Shown piece by piece: positions 25,185 to 37,139 of a stretch of DNA of 64,000 nucleotides; the first letter of the stretch is position 1, and each line of letters begins with the position of its first letter. The notes beneath the pieces are model-generated. The model ran no database searches. It was given only the letters and a program-made list of their open reading frames with translations, and had not been told where the DNA came from. Source of the stretch: Membranipora membranacea (taxonomy: Eukaryota; Bryozoa; Gymnolaemata; Cheilostomatida; Membraniporidae); the NCBI GenBank assembly GCA_914767715.1, contig OU612070.1, positions 2,125,501 through 2,189,500 of the forward strand, written 5' to 3'. The translations under genes and the position numbers were made by a program.

Positions 25185-26649
25185 GGGGAGGGGGTGTTTT
25201 TTGCTTCTATGCACTAGGTCTTTTTTGACCGCCCTATTTAACGGGCTCGGGTGGCTTGTGTGGGGTAGTACCCTATACCCTTGCTCGCCGTTGCCGGCTA
25301 CTCTTTTTTCGAAGAGACAGAGGGGGATCTTTATACTGCATGCAAGCACACAGTAGACCTCCTGTATTTATGGTCCTGATCCGAACAGACCTATCCTATG
25401 GCATTTGTAATTACCCAAATCATGGGCTTCTCTCCCAGCTTATCACTTCTAAACCCGCTGAACGGTCACAGTATCAAAATTGTGTATAATTGTGATAATT
25501 GGAACAATTACTAATTGTTTTAAATCTACAGTTATGATCCGAGGACACACTAGAATATCTTTTGTCTTTCCATGGTCTTTACTATGCAACTGTAACATGG
25601 TTACGTGTGTTATCACTTAGTCACCATGCCAGTTGACGTTGGATAACAAGTAAACTAATAATTTTGCAATTTGTCTCCATTCTGAGCATTAATTTTTAGT
25701 TGAGTCTTGAAAACAACTATGAACCTTTTGTCACTTCCATCACTCAATCAAACATAAGAGAATATGGACAGAGCCACGTCTAGTCTCTCGTGGTTTATCT
25801 TTGGTTTTGCTAGTTTCTGGAGAGTTCATTACAGCTGGCTAGCCACCGTTTGGTGTTGAATGCGGCCTGGGGCCTAACAGAAAATCAACATGGAATAAGA
25901 ACGGCTAAAAAAACTTGATGCCTTAAATCCGAAAAAATCAAAAACTTACTCATAAATTTATGTTTAAAAGCTTATATATATACAGGCAATTTCTGAACTG
26001 TTTAGAAAACAAGTGGGCTATCTCCATGTCGTTATGCAGCTGTTTATGAATAATTGAAGGAATTGTAAATAGAAAACAAAACTCTCATGCAGGATAATGA
26101 AGGATTTTGCACCAAATACTTTCCTTATTACACCACGTCAACAAACACTGTCATGTCATAGAAAGCAGGAGTTTGAGGCTGAACGATGAGATTGTATTGG
26201 AGTATGACACTAGTGACAGGGGCGACAATATGATCATTAGCTCGGTCTAACTGTGTGCAAGTGCCCTAAAGTGCCTCTTCAAAAGGTTGTTCATTTGTGT
26301 CAGGTTCTAAGTTAAGTCTGGTTTTGAGACATTAATGCCGACGACAGAGTAAATAAAACAGTGGGTTGAATTTAGAAATTCTTGAAATATCCAGAAAATC
26401 GAACTATTCTAGCTTGAGGGACAGGTGGATCACTGTGTTTCAGGTGTAGCCTAACATAGGAAACAAAGCTTGCTGATTTGGGGTTGTGATAAAATATTAG
26501 GGGCAGCAGCTACTGCGCTAACATCTATATATCTAATACATTGCAAGTTCAAGGGATGAATAACCATAATTATATTCGATCAAGTTTTATAATTGACCAG
26601 GATAATCATTTGGGCCTTATAATAATTTAAACATTATCACACACCAGCC

Positions 26650-26700
26650 ATGGCTGATGTGCTGAGTGTGATTTGTGAGGCAAGAAGACAGCTATGACAA
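26650..26700 (+). pseudogene. Internally deleted copy of CDC73 exon 1
   Basis: From the CC before ATG at 26650, 32 of 33 bases match the CDC73 start at 27164. The copy then jumps to AGAAGACAGCTA, which matches a segment near the end of the same exon, and reaches a stop (CTA TGA). The middle of the exon (about 60-65 bases) is missing. It lies about 510 bases upstream of the real start on the same strand. Confidence 0.7.
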
Positions 26701-27163
26701 CAAAGTTATACCAGTCCTCATCACTCTATCTGTAGCACTATACATGGTTCAATTGTGTTTCAATTGAGGCGTAGCAAGGATAATATTTTATTTCAATTTC
26801 ACTTGTTTTAAACGCATTTTTGACACAGTGAATTCCACTGGCCTGCGCCCCACAGCCTGCCGAGATATTAATGTTCTCTTTCAAAACGTTTAAAAAGGTA
26901 GCCTTTCTGCTCAGGAGTGTTACTCGATTGATGTGACTGCAGAAAACAATTATGGAAAAAACCCTATGGAAATGAACATGGCTAACACTAAACCAGGGAG
27001 GGTCGGATATCCATCTCACCCACCCTGATCCAACTGCAGCCAGCTGCAGCTTATAATTGAAATGGGAATTTGCCATTTTGAAGGAGTTATTCTCTCTGCT
27101 GCAACAAACTTTTATAGTCTCTAACAAAACCAATTTTATTCATTTGAGGCTACAAACTCAACC

Positions 27164-30100
27164 ATGGCTGATGTGCTGAGTGTGATTCGTGAGTATAATG
27201 TCAGCAAAAAAGACATAGAAGAGCGTGAAGGCTTGTTGGTATTTGGTAATAAAGCATGGAAGAAGACAGCTAAGACAAACTATGTTGCATATGGGTAAGT
27301 TATATTGACTTTATTTCTGGAACTGTACCAAAATGTCACATACAAATCCCTAAATTAAAATTACTAAACCTAACTAAAGTAAAGTTCTCTATCACAACTA
27401 TCAGCCCAGCCTCTCTAGACTCTCTCCTATGACTAAAGAACTGACACAACAGCAATATGTTATGTCCAAATCCAACCCCTTGCTCTGAAAGAATGGGCTT
27501 TAGTTCTGAATATGCTAAATTATCAATTAATTTAGTCAATATACTCATCCATCACATAAATAGTAGTGAGAATTCAGTTTATTTATTCAATGATTTGAGC
27601 TATTATTCTAACCCTAACTAACTAAACAAACCCATTGATTTACTCATTTATTGGACTTGGTAGCTGTCTTCACGACATATGTAGTTCCCCATAGGTATTA
27701 TTCAATGTATGTAGCATAGGTAACTGTTGCCCACAATTGCAAAAGCAGATAGTAGTTTAGTGGGATGTAGTGTTGTGTAACACTGTCTGTAGTAATGCAG
27801 CAAGGGCTGAGGAGAACTAGTGCAACAATGAATTAGGCCTACTAACTACTAGGTTGTAAGCGAAGCTTACCTAAGTGTCTAATCACACCTTCCTCCAGTA
27901 GTACCTACACCAATACTACTGTCTGTAGTTCTATACTACCTATACTACTATACTACCTATATACTCTATATCATTAGCTCTCAGATAGGTAGTATAGTAG
28001 TAACTACTATACTACCTATACTATCTATACACCTATACTACTGTCTGTAGTCAAATGAGGCTCAGTCAGGGACATTTATAGGTGGGGGAACCCCATCAAC
28101 CCTCCCTACCCCTCCACCAAACAAAGCTTGTCAAAACAGGCTAGGCCCTATAGAAATACCACAAATTGACAGGTCTGAAGTTAAACTTAGTTTAGTGAGT
28201 AAACTCCAGAGAGACTGTTGGTTTGAGACTGCTATAGCCTAAGACCTGGGGATCTGGGGTTGATACTGAACTTATACAAAAAAAATTCTTGCTAGCCCCA
28301 GCGACCATTAGCTTCTCATACCCCCACACATACAATGTGAGTATGTAGGTTCAGTATAACATTGAGTACTATGCAATAAACATTGCCATTGTTCTGTCAA
28401 CTTATCTTAGTGGAGGTCTGAAACATGTCGTGGTGAAGCCTGGAGCTTGCCTATTTTTGTAATCAAAATCCACCACATGATGGGCCCAAATATCGCTGTT
28501 AGCCAGTTTGAGACCATCATGAGCAGATGATTTTCTAACAGTGCATCGCACTTGCCTCCATTTTTGTTTAACAAACCGAGACATTGTCCATAGCCTATGT
28601 AATATCTATACTAGACAATGGGCAAGCATAGTGTCACGCCTAATTCAGTTTAGCGGTTAGCCTCCTTACTATGCCTAAAAAAATCTAAAATCCCTAAATA
28701 GACTATTTATCTTGCATTTTCTTAGCTTTATATCCAAAATATTTGAGAAATTCTGTTCTCTTGTTAATCGCAGTATGTAAAATATTCAGTCTGCAAACCA
28801 GTCACATGTACAGCGAAGAAAGAATCACTTTTGTTTTATTTCAGAACTGGCAAGGAGAGCGTTGCGAAGGAGTATTACACAGTTGATTGTATACTTTTCC
28901 TGCTCAAAAATGTACACTTACCTCATGCTATGTATGTGCGACAGGCAGCTGTGAGTATACTAGTCAAGTATATTAGTTACTCACTAAAACATTGAAGCCT
29001 ATCAGTTGGTATATCTCGCCACTTACTTTATTCTCAACTCTGAAATCGTATTTCCCATTAAAATTAGAATAAATGATTGATCCTTTATTAATGTATATAG
29101 GTTCACCGACAGTGTGCATCAAACTTAAAATCGATAAAAATAACTTTTCAATAATATGTTTGTATTATCATACTATCAGGGTGGTAATGTGCCTGTGGTG
29201 CGCCGTCCCGACAGAAGAGATCTACTGGCATATCTTAATGGAGAGACGGCTACCTCCAGCAGTATAGATAAGAGCTCACCTCTTGAGCTTCCTGTAGCTG
29301 CCCCCACATCAGGTAAGATCATAGACAACTTGTTGTATTTTTTATGATTGAATAATATTATTTATAATGTAATAGTCATGAAGGCTGATGCCGAGTGTGT
29401 AATGTCCGGAGATTTTAATTCTTCACAAGATCAACAAGTAATCTATTTACATACATACTAAAAGTTACACTCTTTATCAGCAAGCCAAGGCTCTCTTATA
29501 TCTAGTGAACTACAAAACTCGTTTCGAGAGATGGCAAATCATTTCATCATATCAGTTTATGAGTGGAACTAATGTGGAACTAATATCTATCGTCGTCTAC
29601 AAAAGTTTTATTGTTGGCTTACTTACATTTATATTCTGTCAGGTCCGGCAGCGCCTGCTAAACGCACAGCAGAGGATTCATCAGATCTCGAGAATAAGAG
29701 ACAGCGATTTGAGGAGGAGAAGGTACAGCGAGACAAGGAGAGACTGGCAGCTAAACTGGATGGTGCTAAACCGTCCAGCTCGTCTATACCTACAGAGGGA
29801 GCTGAGTATGTATGATAAATCCTAGAACAAGTTTGATCCAATTGCCTGCATTCCTGTTGCTCCCTTACACTGGTCACACCACAGGCCTGCGGCGTGACCA
29901 GTTAATCAGGAGCGACTCGGAATGCAGGCAAATGGATCAAACTTGGTCTAGATAAATCCCTACCTAACAAAAACAATGCTGTTATAAAGTTTTGAGGAAT
30001 TTTGGCAGGGGATTTTAGGCTGTTTGGGGAAGTTCGTGCAAGTTTTATTCATTCACTTGTTTCTGTGTATGCACTCTACGGAGACCCAATGTTACAATCT

Positions 30101-33100
30101 CAATTTTCTTTGGCCTGGCACTTAGGCTACATAGCCATAGAGTTCCTGTTGATTTGTAATGCTGTCCATAAACAGATGAAAGCAGACCTATAACTGTGTA
30201 TCATCATGACTGTTTATGATGCTGTCTTATTTTGATGACAGGAAGTCCACCATATCATCCATGTTGACAATAGAACAGATCAGCGCATTGAAAGCCAAAA
30301 GATTACAAAAGAAAAGAACCACAATCAAAGGTAGGAAGTTATCCCCACAAGTAGATCCCAGACCGGCTCTGTGTAGGCCATCATGAAACTCCAGATATGA
30401 AATATATACCCTGCCTTCTGTTGTTCAAAAGAATGTTGGGTAGAGATGCGATTTGTCCATTTGTCACAACCAGCATGCCTCCTTGTTTGTACAACCAGGA
30501 CATAATATTGAGTGAAGAAAAGCTGAGAGTTTGTATGGAATTTGGTTCGCCTATATTTATAGCTGAATCTGCTGTCACCAATAATTCTGTTCATAGCGGG
30601 GAATTCATATTCTCAGTCTGATTAATCAGACAGCTATGATGCCCAAACGGACCGTGTGATATCCATGTCTCCTTTTTCCTCAGCAAATACTCTTTTTATT
30701 GCGTACCTGTTTTCTTTGGTTTCCTTTGTTCAGACATCTATATGTTTTCTGGGTTGCGCATATATGTTATGTTTCGTGATTTTTTTGTGTTTTACAGCTG
30801 ATGAGGAGCCAGCTGGATTTGAACAGAGAAGTTTTGTTGATGCAGAGGTGGCTGTATCCAGAGATATTATAAGTAAGGAGAGATTGTGGAGGACAAGAGT
30901 TACTGTCCTACAGAGGTAAGGTTACCCACTCTCTGGTTGAGATTCTTTTCAGGATTGTGCATAACTATTTTAAAGTGATAATGTAATAATTAGAAAGCTT
31001 CTCCCAGCTTGCTTTGAAGCACTCTACCCCTTCGACTTGACAGCAGGTCTTCATGGTAGATTATTGCTTACTATAATGCAAGACAATGTCCTTTTTTAAC
31101 AACTGACTCTCTCTTAGTTCTAGTCTGCCAGACTATTTGGTTGAGCAGACACAAATGTACGAGATTGTTGATGATTATGTGTCCATCAATCAAAGAAATT
31201 GATTTGTGACATTTGAATGTCTTGCAGTAACGGCAAGCAGTTTGCACAGAATATATTTGGCATCCTTGCTTCACTGAAAGCCAGAGAGGAGGGGAAGCAG
31301 TCTAGCGCCCCTTCCTCACATGGAGGAAATTCAGTGGTTCACAGCTCTCAAGCTAAAACTAATCATCCACCCACATATAACAGATACGGACAGGAAACCT
31401 TCACACAAAAAGAAGGTATGTCATAACGCTTCAACCTACTAAGGTGCCTAAGAGTTCAGAAACCTGTGAATATAAACGCTACGCTACGCTACGAAAAATA
31501 CCACGCATCCTTTGAACTGCTCGACGAGTTGAGGTTTTTAGGCTTTGTGTTTTCAGTTTCACTGAAAGTGATACTTGAGGCTTCTCTCTGATCTGATATC
31601 TGACGTATATTTATTTCACAGTAAATTCTGTAGAATGTTTGTTTATTATGGTAGTTATCTGTCCTCTCAGTTTTGAAGGGTGGATAACTCACGCCACCTA
31701 TCAATGTCCTAGCAATACCCTTCAACCCAGTGTGGGTGCTGTCCACCTATACGTAATGGCCACACATATATTCACACATACTATAAATTAGGAAATCGTT
31801 ACTTCTGTGTTTCAGTGTTGATTTGTTGACTTTTCTCAGAAACCGGCGAATTCAAAATTGATGTCACAAAGACATTCCAGGGCGCGTCCCTAAAATCAGT
31901 GACAGAAGGTGTATCAACTGGCAGAAAAACAGTGGAGCAGAAGACTTCTCGACCTATATCTGACGCTCGGCCCACCCCTAACAATAAGAGGACATCTCGT
32001 ACTCCTATCATTATAATCCCTGCAGCCTTTACCTCTCTTATACAGATGATCAACGCTAAAGACATACTGCAGGAACAAAAGTGAGTTTGATGCATAAGCT
32101 CACATAATGTGAGCCTATAAAAATTCTTTGTTCTTGTTCTTCTCCTTCCCCTAATACTTGGTTTAATGTCGAATAGTTTGATAAGAAAATGTAGATATAC
32201 ATGAGAAATGTTTATTTTTTGCTGTTGGATTTTGTTTCGTGAGTTAGGGATAATATGATAGTTCCAAGTGTTATTTGATGATTGAGGAAATATCATAACT
32301 ATTATGTGATATATTTACCTAAATAAGAGTTGTCCCCTCAATCAACAAAGTGTTCAAGGAGTGGACAACTCTCATGTTGTTAAATATTGATACCCTGATT
32401 ATATCAGAAGCCATCCTTGTCAACAGAGTCTACCTGTTTACGGACGTTCACCCTCCTTCTTCTCGATTCACTTATTATTTGAGAGTTCTAATTGGTAGTT
32501 GATTGATTTAATTATATGTTTTGAACTGTTTGTCTACGATTTAACTTTTAGATATGTATCAGCTGAACAGAAGAAACGTGAAGGTGCCAAACGTGATAAC
32601 GAGGTACTTATACAAAGGAAGAGAAACGATGTCACTATCCCTTACAGGGTTATAGATAATCCAATGAAACTACAGCCACACGATTGGTTAGTGATTTTTT
32701 ATTTTGTGCAACTGAAGTCATTGTAAATAAAACTTCCTTAGATTATATCTGGGACGGAATGTATTCTGTATTCTCTTAAACTTAGATTTGATTGTCATAA
32801 AACGGGCTAATGCTTACATAAAATTTTTATAAGCACATCAGTGATGAAGCGGAACTGATGAATGGTGATGAGGAATTTAGAGTGGACTTTGTTCCACACT
32901 AAACACTAATGATTTCCTCGTGGCGACCATAATTTTAGAATGCACTCTGAATTTGAATGAACCTAACACTCCAAGCTACCATACAGGTCTTTACATTTTA
33001 GGGACAGAGTCGTTGCGGTATTTGCTCAAGGACCTGCTTGGCAGTTTAAATCCTGGCCATGGGGAGGCAATCCAGTAGAAATATTCTCAAGGATGAAAGG

Positions 33101-35745
33101 TTTTCATTTACAGGTAAGGATTTAATTTCCGTTGCCCAAGACTACTGTTTTACAAAATGCTTTATGATAGCGCTTTCTAACCCCTCTCTAAGAGTGTCGA
33201 GAGATTAAATATTGATGCTCGGGCAATGTGCATCACAAATGTGTCCATATATGTGACATATCTGAATGTCACTAGTAGAGCATAAGCGGATGATGGTGGA
33301 AGTGACTGATGTGTGTTTATAGAAGCGCCACATTATATTAAACCCTAACTACTATTGACCAATTATCATGTCATGATAACGAGTAGGCTATGATTCACAT
33401 AAACAAACAGCTTCTGGCTCCACAACATAGTATTAATGTTTCTCCTCTATGGAGAGGCATAACAAAATTTGCATGCCACAAGTATGATGACCTTGTACTA
33501 TTGAATTGCTCCACTCGGAGGAGGTAATATGATCAGACATTAGTGTAGACCTATATATGAGGAGATGAGTGAGTAATTACGGGTATTTACTGACAGTGCG
33601 TGATGTGCGGATATTCTACTATCTGATAATGATGATGGCCTGTGTATCTAGCACCTACGCTCGATGTCTGCTAACTTTACTCTGATTAGTGGTTGTGTTC
33701 GGGAGAACTGGTTGTTTTTCTATGGCTGAACACTGTCAAAGTTGTAGATGAGTCCCAGTTGCTGCCTCTTGTTCTCAGATAAGCCCCATATGACACGGCT
33801 TGTACAAAGATACAGTAATCTTTGCGTGTGCGTGGTTTATATGCAGAGATAAATTCACATCAAAGGTTATCACTCATCCTATTTTTCTATGAGTAAATTT
33901 GTGTGTATACCTCTGAAATACATCACCAATTATGAGTTATGAGGGAGCTATAAAAAAAGTCCACTCTGGCATTCTGTAGTCCCTCGTCATTAGGGCAGTG
34001 ATCACTTCTCACGCTCAAACACTATAGAGAAGTGGCTCATTTACTAAAACTGCGTACACACCAAAAACATCACCGTGGAGGTGATAAACGCACTAAGAAT
34101 GGCCCAAAGCCATAGATTTCTCAATGGCTTTGGACTCGCTTACATCTATGGTTTTCATAGATTAAACATTGCTATTCTGTTGCAGCTAAAAGACATGCCA
34201 CCAGACCCTAATATCAAGAAGTGGGATGTCAAAGTACTAATGTTGGACAGGAATAGGCGACATTTAGACCGAGCTAGCTTACAAAGCTTCTGGGAGATAT
34301 TGGACAGGTAATAATTTCTCCTGTAAAATTAATTTTAATGTTTGTCACAAAAAAATTGATTTTGATGCCCTTGGTTTTATAGGCTTTGGTCACATGAGGT
34401 GGGCAATGACTTGTGAAAATTAGGTGAGAACTCGATTTTTTAATAGCCCTCCCCAAGGTTGTTAGGTGTTTGTCACGGTTATTACTGGACATTACAGACT
34501 GAATTAAACAATCTTAAGCACATCTTAATAATGCAGGAGAAGCCCTAACTGTCTGTATGTTAAGTCATCATAACCCTCAAGACACAAGTCAGCTGTACAA
34601 AGGTATGCTGAGTGGTGTCTAGTCATATCATTTATTATAATCTATATATATTTATACATATCCGCAACTCAAGTTAAAAACTAATATCAAATTTGGTGTT
34701 TCAACCAAACGACTGGGCACTAGTCATTGCGGTAGTTAAACAAATATTGTGCCTGGATCAAAATTATTGGAAACTAATTTGCTGCCTGGATGGGATGCGA
34801 AGTTGGTGCCTAGATGTAAACTAAAGCATTGCCTGGATGGAAACTGACTTCCACCAAACTTCAATTTTGTGTTCATGATAAATGCAAGTGTATACTCATA
34901 TCTGGTGCCTCATGACGCATTTATAAAATAAAGTGTTTTTTTTAAAACAGTAGAAGTCGCTAAATACCAACACTTTCTTCATTAACTTATGTATAGGAAA
35001 ACCAGTTGAAGGTATGATAATTACCATAATTACACTTCATTTTCCAAATATACCAGTAAAGGCTTCAAATCAATGGGGAGTAAAATGAAACTGAAAATAA
35101 AACATAGCTCCGATTTTTTAGTGATATTTCTATGTTGACCTCACACTTTTGTGGATTGAGTTGTCTACACTTCTCACATCAAAGCCAGAAAATAAAGTGC
35201 ATTGATATCAGGTTACACAATAGGAGGAGATCCTGAGGAGGAGATCCTGAGGAGGAGATCCTGAGGAGGAGATCCTGAGGAGGAGATCCTGGGACTCACA
35301 AGCCTGTATCTTGCCTATTTCCAGTATCAATCTACCATAACCTTATTCTTGTACCGTACTGGAAGATCGAATTGGCCGATTGAGAGAATAGAGATCAGAA
35401 TTTGTATGCCGGGCAATTTTTCTTTATGCTACACAATCAGAGTTTAGATAAAATGAGAATAATTGATGAGCTCTTAATCCCAGTGAACTTGTCTTTGCGA
35501 TACTCAGGTTGCGTACATCATAGGTATGGAAAGGACAACCATATCAGTGTGAATCTTTCCCTTTGCTCAGTTTCCAATTACATAGTCATGGCCAATCAAA
35601 CGTCTAACCCGAATAAATCACCAACTTGACCTAGGTCAAAATAAAGTGTCTCCTATTCATTCCTTTGAAGTTTTGTGGCATTTATGTGGTTATTTTTTTA
35701 TGTTATAGGTTTGTTGCAAAGAACAAGACACATTTGAGAGTTTGA
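27164..35745 (+). CDS. CDC73: Parafibromin / CDC73, Paf1-complex subunit
   Basis: Twelve exons: 27164-27294, 28845-28950, 29180-29312, 29643-29805, 30242-30330, 30798-30915, 31228-31415, 31840-32080, 32552-32686, 33002-33113, 34186-34307 and 35709-35745. Phases agree throughout and give 524 residues, close to the ~531 of human parafibromin. Diagnostic stretches are [12 protein letters not shown] at the start, TGKE...[42 protein letters not shown] and the C-terminal Ras-like domain with [20 protein letters not shown] and RRHLDR. Known role: a nuclear subunit of the Paf1 complex that travels with RNA polymerase II and supports elongation and histone modification. The last exon carries only 12 codons and a stop. 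Exon 9 uses a weaker donor (GTTAGT). Intron 4 carries a hairpin transposon 17 bases after the donor. Confidence 0.97.
27900..28052. repeat. TACTACCTA-type degenerate repeat with a 17-bp inverted repeat
   Basis: CDC73 intron 1 contains many near-copies of CTATACTACCTA. Within it, ATAGGTAGTATAGTAGT is followed after a single base by its reverse complement, so the block can fold into a hairpin. Confidence 0.6.
29814..29959. mobile_element. 128-bp hairpin MITE with 9-bp target duplication
   Basis: The element is 29823-29950, starting TAGAACAAGTTTGATCCA and ending ..GGTCTA. It is flanked by exact GATAAATCC copies at 29814-29822 and 29951-29959. The outer 32 bases of the two arms differ at two positions, and the inner parts also pair around AGGCCT, so nearly the whole element is one hairpin. 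It has no coding capacity. A 9-bp duplication is typical of Mutator-like transposases. It lies in CDC73 intron 4, beginning 17 bases after the exon 4 donor. Confidence 0.85.
34715..34860. repeat. Degenerate GCCTGGATGGAAACT minisatellite
   Basis: Four spaced, diverged copies of a GCCTGGAT...AAACT unit with a period of roughly 34-40 bases, in the last intron of CDC73. Confidence 0.4.
35223..35292 (+). repeat. 14-bp minisatellite, 5 copies
   Basis: Five tandem copies of GGAGGAGATCCTGA, the last ending GG, in the last intron of CDC73. Near-identity of the copies suggests recent expansion. Confidence 0.9.
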
Positions 35746-36178
35746 GAGGAGATGGTTTGTGATGTCAGCCATCCTGTCAGCTACACATATGAGTATCTAT
35801 AGAGGTATACCATATAATGACGGTCTATGTGCACCATATTACATTTTCTTAAACATTTTCATATGGTTTTTACTGCGTGGCGTGGCGCAATTTAATATTG
35901 TTGCTGGTATTTTAAATCAGAGATCTATGTAAGGATGCCTTATTTTACTTTATGGGTGAAGCTTGAGATCCAATGGTTATCACTATACCCTGCTTGGTCG
36001 CTGAGTCAAGTATTACACACTGCCCTGTCATGTACGATAGACCACCTGCCTAACAGACGATGAACAACTTGTGTGAATTGTGTACTGACTACTGATATAT
36101 GGAGCTTGTTATAAAATGATTGATAGTTTATGCACTGACCTTAAGCAGTCCTGTTTGTAAATATTCTTGTAAATAGAC

Positions 36179-36184
36179 AATAAA
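36179..36184 (+). terminator. Probable CDC73 polyadenylation signal
   Basis: AATAAA about 430 bases after the CDC73 stop codon, preceded by T-rich 3' UTR-like sequence (TTGTAAATA repeats). Confidence 0.45.
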
Positions 36185-36867
36185 TTGTACGGACAACTGA
36201 AAACAACTCTAGTTTTAGGTGGGGATCATCATGTTTCATGTATAAGGTAACATACCATCAGTGACAGCGACCAAGCCCAAGGTATTGTTTACTATCAATT
36301 AAAAATTTGAAAAAAACTCTCAAGACATGCCTACCCCAATGGATAAAAAAAATTGCCTATGCGTATTTAGAAATTTAAACTGTCAAATTATTTATTCAAA
36401 AACAATAATATTTAATGTGCCAAATGAGGCCAAAATAATGAATGTAAGCCTTAACTTATGTTTAATAATGTTCTGATGTCTTCAATATCTCCCGCTTGCT
36501 TTGCCCTTTACTACTTGGTCAGAAAAGGATTAAATTTTAGCTGTTCAGTAGTCAGAGTGGGTTGATTGTGAACAACAAGAATTAGACGTAAAAACTGTAC
36601 CAATATGTTTCTCCAAGGTGAAACTTTCCTTTCCATAGATAGATATTGCTGTGACTCAATAAAGTAATGAACTAGCTTTCTGTCCAGTCGTGAGCTTGTA
36701 GCTTGAATAGCTTGTAGCTTGGATAGCTTGTGCTGAGAGTCACTGTTAATAATATTTAAGAAACTTGATGAGTTACTACTCGCAGTGTCATGTACCCCTA
36801 TCAAGTGCAGACTCTAGATGTAGCTAGTGTTCAGCAGTCAAACGTAAGTAAGAATGATTATTTTATT

Positions 36868-36961
36868 GGAACAAAATGCCACTGATAAACTCTGATTCGG
36901 AGATACAAACCGTAGACCCTGAAATAAGCTCCGAAGAATTTTCTCAGTGGCATTTGTTCTG
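36868..36961. repeat. Imperfect foldback of about 33-bp arms
   Basis: GGAACAAAATGCCACTGA on the left is matched, with one indel, by the reverse complement of TCAGTGGCATTTGTTC on the right, and pairing continues inward to TTCGGAG. No clear target duplication is seen. It may be a decayed hairpin element upstream of the small membrane-protein gene. Confidence 0.5.
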
Positions 36962-37139
36962 TTCACAGACTTTTCATATTATCTTCTCGATCCGCACTTG
37001 ATTGACAACAACTTGAGCACATCTTACACAGTGAACTGTGTTAGCTTCTCAGCCTGAATTGAGAACCATTGCCAGCAAAAATCTGGCTGTGTTCTCAGTT
37101 AGTCAAGATTATGACAAGGTATTAGATGTGTAAAGCGCT

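Larger units (their letters stand above)
18149..26649. other. Long intergenic region, no supportable gene
   Basis: About 8.5 kb in which all open frames are short (60-100 codons), lack family motifs and do not chain through consistent splice sites. The longest-looking ones, at 22128-22376 and 22425-22670 (+), have no recognisable domain. It contains a G tract near 21481, the palindrome at 22046-22073 and a GC-richer block at about 25150-25340 with a U2-like piece. The promoters of the AMOP gene (-) and CDC73 (+) must lie at its two ends, since these genes diverge from here. Confidence 0.6.

Noticed and set aside
32860-33990. Inverted AGAGTGGACTTT pair around CDC73 exon 10
   Set aside because: Only 12 bases match and the pair would enclose an essential exon; probably chance or two unrelated old repeats.
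35223-35292. CRISPR-like array
   Set aside because: The 14-bp units are contiguous without spacers and the sequence is an animal intron.
36511-36804. 97-codon minus-strand frame
   Set aside because: No recognisable family, no supporting splice sites, adjacent to a foldback repeat; could be real but cannot be supported.
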